In this document: one piece after another, positions 62,660 through 64,000 of the stretch
How positions within the stretch are numbered: position 1 is the first letter of the stretch
How the letters are laid out: every line of letters begins with the position of its first letter
Assembly: GCA_024233305.1 (NCBI GenBank)
Contig: JACKPV010000042.1
Span: forward strand, 1-64,000
Source of the DNA: Verrucomicrobiales bacterium
GTDB taxonomy: Bacteria; Verrucomicrobiota; Verrucomicrobiia; Limisphaerales; J093
Length of the DNA stretch: 64,000 bases
Direction of reading: 5' to 3'
Program-made: the position numbers and the translations under genes
Notes under the pieces: model-generated
Told to the model about the DNA's origin: nothing
Database searches by the model: none
What the model saw: the letters and a program-made list of their open reading frames with translations, nothing else

Positions 62660-63979
62660 ATGGCGAAGTGGCGTGACTGCAAACTCGGAGACCTGCTTGA
62701 AATCAAGCATGGCTTCGCCTTTCGCAGCGAACACTTCGCCGATGCAGGGACGCACATAGTCCTCACGCCCGGAAACTTCTTCGACGAGGGCGGCTTCAAA
62801 CACAAAGCCGACAAGGAGAAGTGGTATCGGGGGCCGATCCCAGCCGACTACGTTTTGAACGAGGGCGACCTGATTGTCGCGATGACAGAACAGGCTGAAG
62901 GTTTGCTCGGTAGCAGTGCCATCGTTCCGCGCAGTGGGATTTACCTCCACAACCAGCGACTTGGTCTCGTTCAACTTCGCGATTCGAAGCGAGCCGACAG
63001 ACATTTTGTTTACTACCTCTTCAACTCAAAGCCCGTCCGCCAGCAGATTCGTGCTTCCGCCAGCGGCGTGAAGATTCGTCATACTGCCCCGACCCGCATC
63101 GCTGAGGTGAAAGTCAGCGTCCCCCCGCTGCCGGTGCAACGGCGGATTGCGGGCATCCTGTCGGCCTACGACGAGCTGATCGATAACAGCCAGCGGCGCA
63201 TCCGGGTTTTGGAGGCGATGGCCCGCGCCCTCTACCGCGAGTGGTTCGTCCACTTCCGCTTCCCCGGCAGTCGCGCCGAAGCTGGAGCGAAGGCGGACGG
63301 CTACGAGGGAGACTCCTCTCCCTCTGGGAGAGGCAGGGGTGAGGGTCGAACGCAGTTCGTTACCTCCCCCCTCGGCCAGATCCCCAAAGGCTGGGAGGTG
63401 AAGAAGCTCGGCGAACTGACTGCGTATCTGAATCGCGGGCTCTCACCGAGCTACGACGACAACGGCGACTCGATGGTGATTAACCAGAAGTGCATCCGCG
63501 ACCAACGGCTCAGCCTCGAACCAGCACGCCGACAAACGAAACCAATTCCGCCAGACAAGCAGGTTCGATTTGGCGATGTGCTCATCAACTCAACTGGCGT
63601 CGGCACACTTGGCCGTGTCGCCCAGGTTTATCAGACGTTGGACGGATGCACCGTGGACACTCACGTCACCATCGCTCGCTCGAACTCGGAAACTGATTTG
63701 GATTTCTTCGGCTGCACGTTGCTCGCGCAACAGGAGACATTCGACCGTCTCGGTGTTGGCGCGACTGGGCAGACTGAATTGAGCCGGACATCCATTGCGA
63801 ACGTAGAGTTGGTCGTTCCACCCGCGGACATCCAGACGCTGTTTGGCGAAGCAGTGCGCCCTATGCGTAAGGCTGCCATTACTCTTGCCACGCAAATCCA
63901 AACCCTCCGCCGGACGCGTGACCTGCTGCTGCCGCGTCTGCTGTCGGGGCAGGTGGAACTCGAAACGGAGGTCCCATGA
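62660..63979 (+). CDS. hsdS: Type I restriction-modification specificity subunit
   Basis: The 439-aa product has two target-recognition domains separated and ended by coiled-coil spacers. The first half begins WRDCKLGDLLEIKHGFAFRS and ends VPPLPVQRRIAGILSAYDEL with an IDNSQRRIRVLEAMARALYREWF spacer helix. The second begins GQIPKGWEVKKLGELTAYL. It sets the DNA sequence recognised by the methylase and nuclease. The ATG at 62660 has a GGAGG site 7 bp upstream, while a GTG at 62654 lies too close. A palindrome inserted in frame (63315-63345) adds SSPSGRGRGEG in the central linker. It overlaps the next gene by 4 bp. Confidence 0.92.
   Translation: MAKWRDCKLGDLLEIKHGFAFRSEHFADAGTHIVLTPGNFFDEGGFKHKADKEKWYRGPIPADYVLNEGDLIVAMTEQAEGLLGSSAIVPRSGIYLHNQRLGLVQLRDSKRADRHFVYYLFNSKPVRQQIRASASGVKIRHTAPTRIAEVKVSVPPLPVQRRIAGILSAYDELIDNSQRRIRVLEAMARALYREWFVHFRFPGSRAEAGAKADGYEGDSSPSGRGRGEGRTQFVTSPLGQIPKGWEVKKLGELTAYLNRGLSPSYDDNGDSMVINQKCIRDQRLSLEPARRQTKPIPPDKQVRFGDVLINSTGVGTLGRVAQVYQTLDGCTVDTHVTIARSNSETDLDFFGCTLLAQQETFDRLGVGATGQTELSRTSIANVELVVPPADIQTLFGEAVRPMRKAAITLATQIQTLRRTRDLLLPRLLSGQVELETEVP
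63315..63345 (+). repeat. CCTCTCCC-GGGAGAGG palindrome inside hsdS
   Basis: The hairpin CCTCTCCCTCTGGGAGAGG and the tail CAGGGGTGAGGG lie in the linker between the two recognition domains and are translated in frame. Confidence 0.85.
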
Positions 63980-64000
63980 ATCCCGCCGCCGTCAATTCTG
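63976..64000 (+). CDS. Start of the next gene, possibly hsdR, cut by the window edge
   Basis: An ATG overlapping the hsdS stop by 4 bp opens MNPAAVNS before the window ends. Position in the operon suggests the restriction subunit or another passenger, but eight codons cannot decide. Confidence 0.5.

Overview
The window is high-GC bacterial DNA that reads best as a Verrucomicrobiota chromosome (inference). The pointers are a giant secreted lamin-tail/CotH protein, a PmoA-like (DUF6807) secreted protein, an alpha-2-macroglobulin, hopanoid genes (hpnD, hpnK), an exonuclease-RecQ-UvrD helicase, and GTAG-footed palindromic repeats of the REP/RAYT type. Most genes are ordinary chromosomal genes in short operons, often joined by 4-bp ATGA/GTGA overlaps. 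There is no plasmid or phage signature and no CRISPR array.

Layout. 0-4.1 kb (minus): a FIST sensor followed by a hybrid histidine kinase. 4.5-7.9 kb: a complete sugar-type ABC importer (ATPase, permease, lipoprotein binding protein). 8.1-10.9 kb: three overlapping glycosyltransferases, probably for lipopolysaccharide. 11-13.7 kb (minus): ribonuclease D, a small conserved protein and a PLP acyltransferase of the KBL/AONS family. 13.7-19.1 kb is accessory: a bounded fragment of a KBL gene, a zinc-ribbon protein, a secreted six-hairpin-like protein, an IS21 remnant and a RAYT transposase. 19.1-25 kb: clpB, fmdB-like, a HAD phosphatase, tRNA-Tyr and ffh. 25.4-31.4 kb: alpha-2-macroglobulin. 31.5-35.2 kb: hicAB, a VOC protein, an AAA ATPase pseudogene broken by a mobile repeat, a class II aldolase and a small unknown gene. 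35.4-42.2 kb: the giant CotH protein behind a candidate sigma-54 promoter, and a secreted nitrilase-family enzyme. 42.3-47.6 kb: the exonuclease-RecQ-UvrD gene with an apparent one-base frameshift. 48.2-57.7 kb: DUF6807 protein, TolC-like channel, coaC, a histidine kinase, its NtrC-type regulator, hpnD, hpnK and an EamA-like protein. 57.7-64 kb: a tiny gene, tRNA-Cys, an ene-reductase and a type I restriction-modification locus running off the right edge.

The most unusual signal is a set of short palindromic mobile repeats. One is a 192-bp element with 44-bp imperfect terminal inverted repeats. Each end carries a GTAG-footed hairpin, and each of the two near-identical copies is flanked by a direct CTGAG. 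One copy sits inside the AAA ATPase gene, and removing it with one CTGAG restores the reading frame exactly. Other palindromic families have entered the restriction-modification locus repeatedly, several of them in frame within hsdM and hsdS. A RAYT gene lies at 17.8 kb between two 14-bp direct repeats exactly 1,200 bp apart. Related repeats bracket a KBL gene fragment at 13.9 kb. RAYT enzymes are the established mobilisers of GTAG-footed hairpins, so it may drive some of these families (inference).
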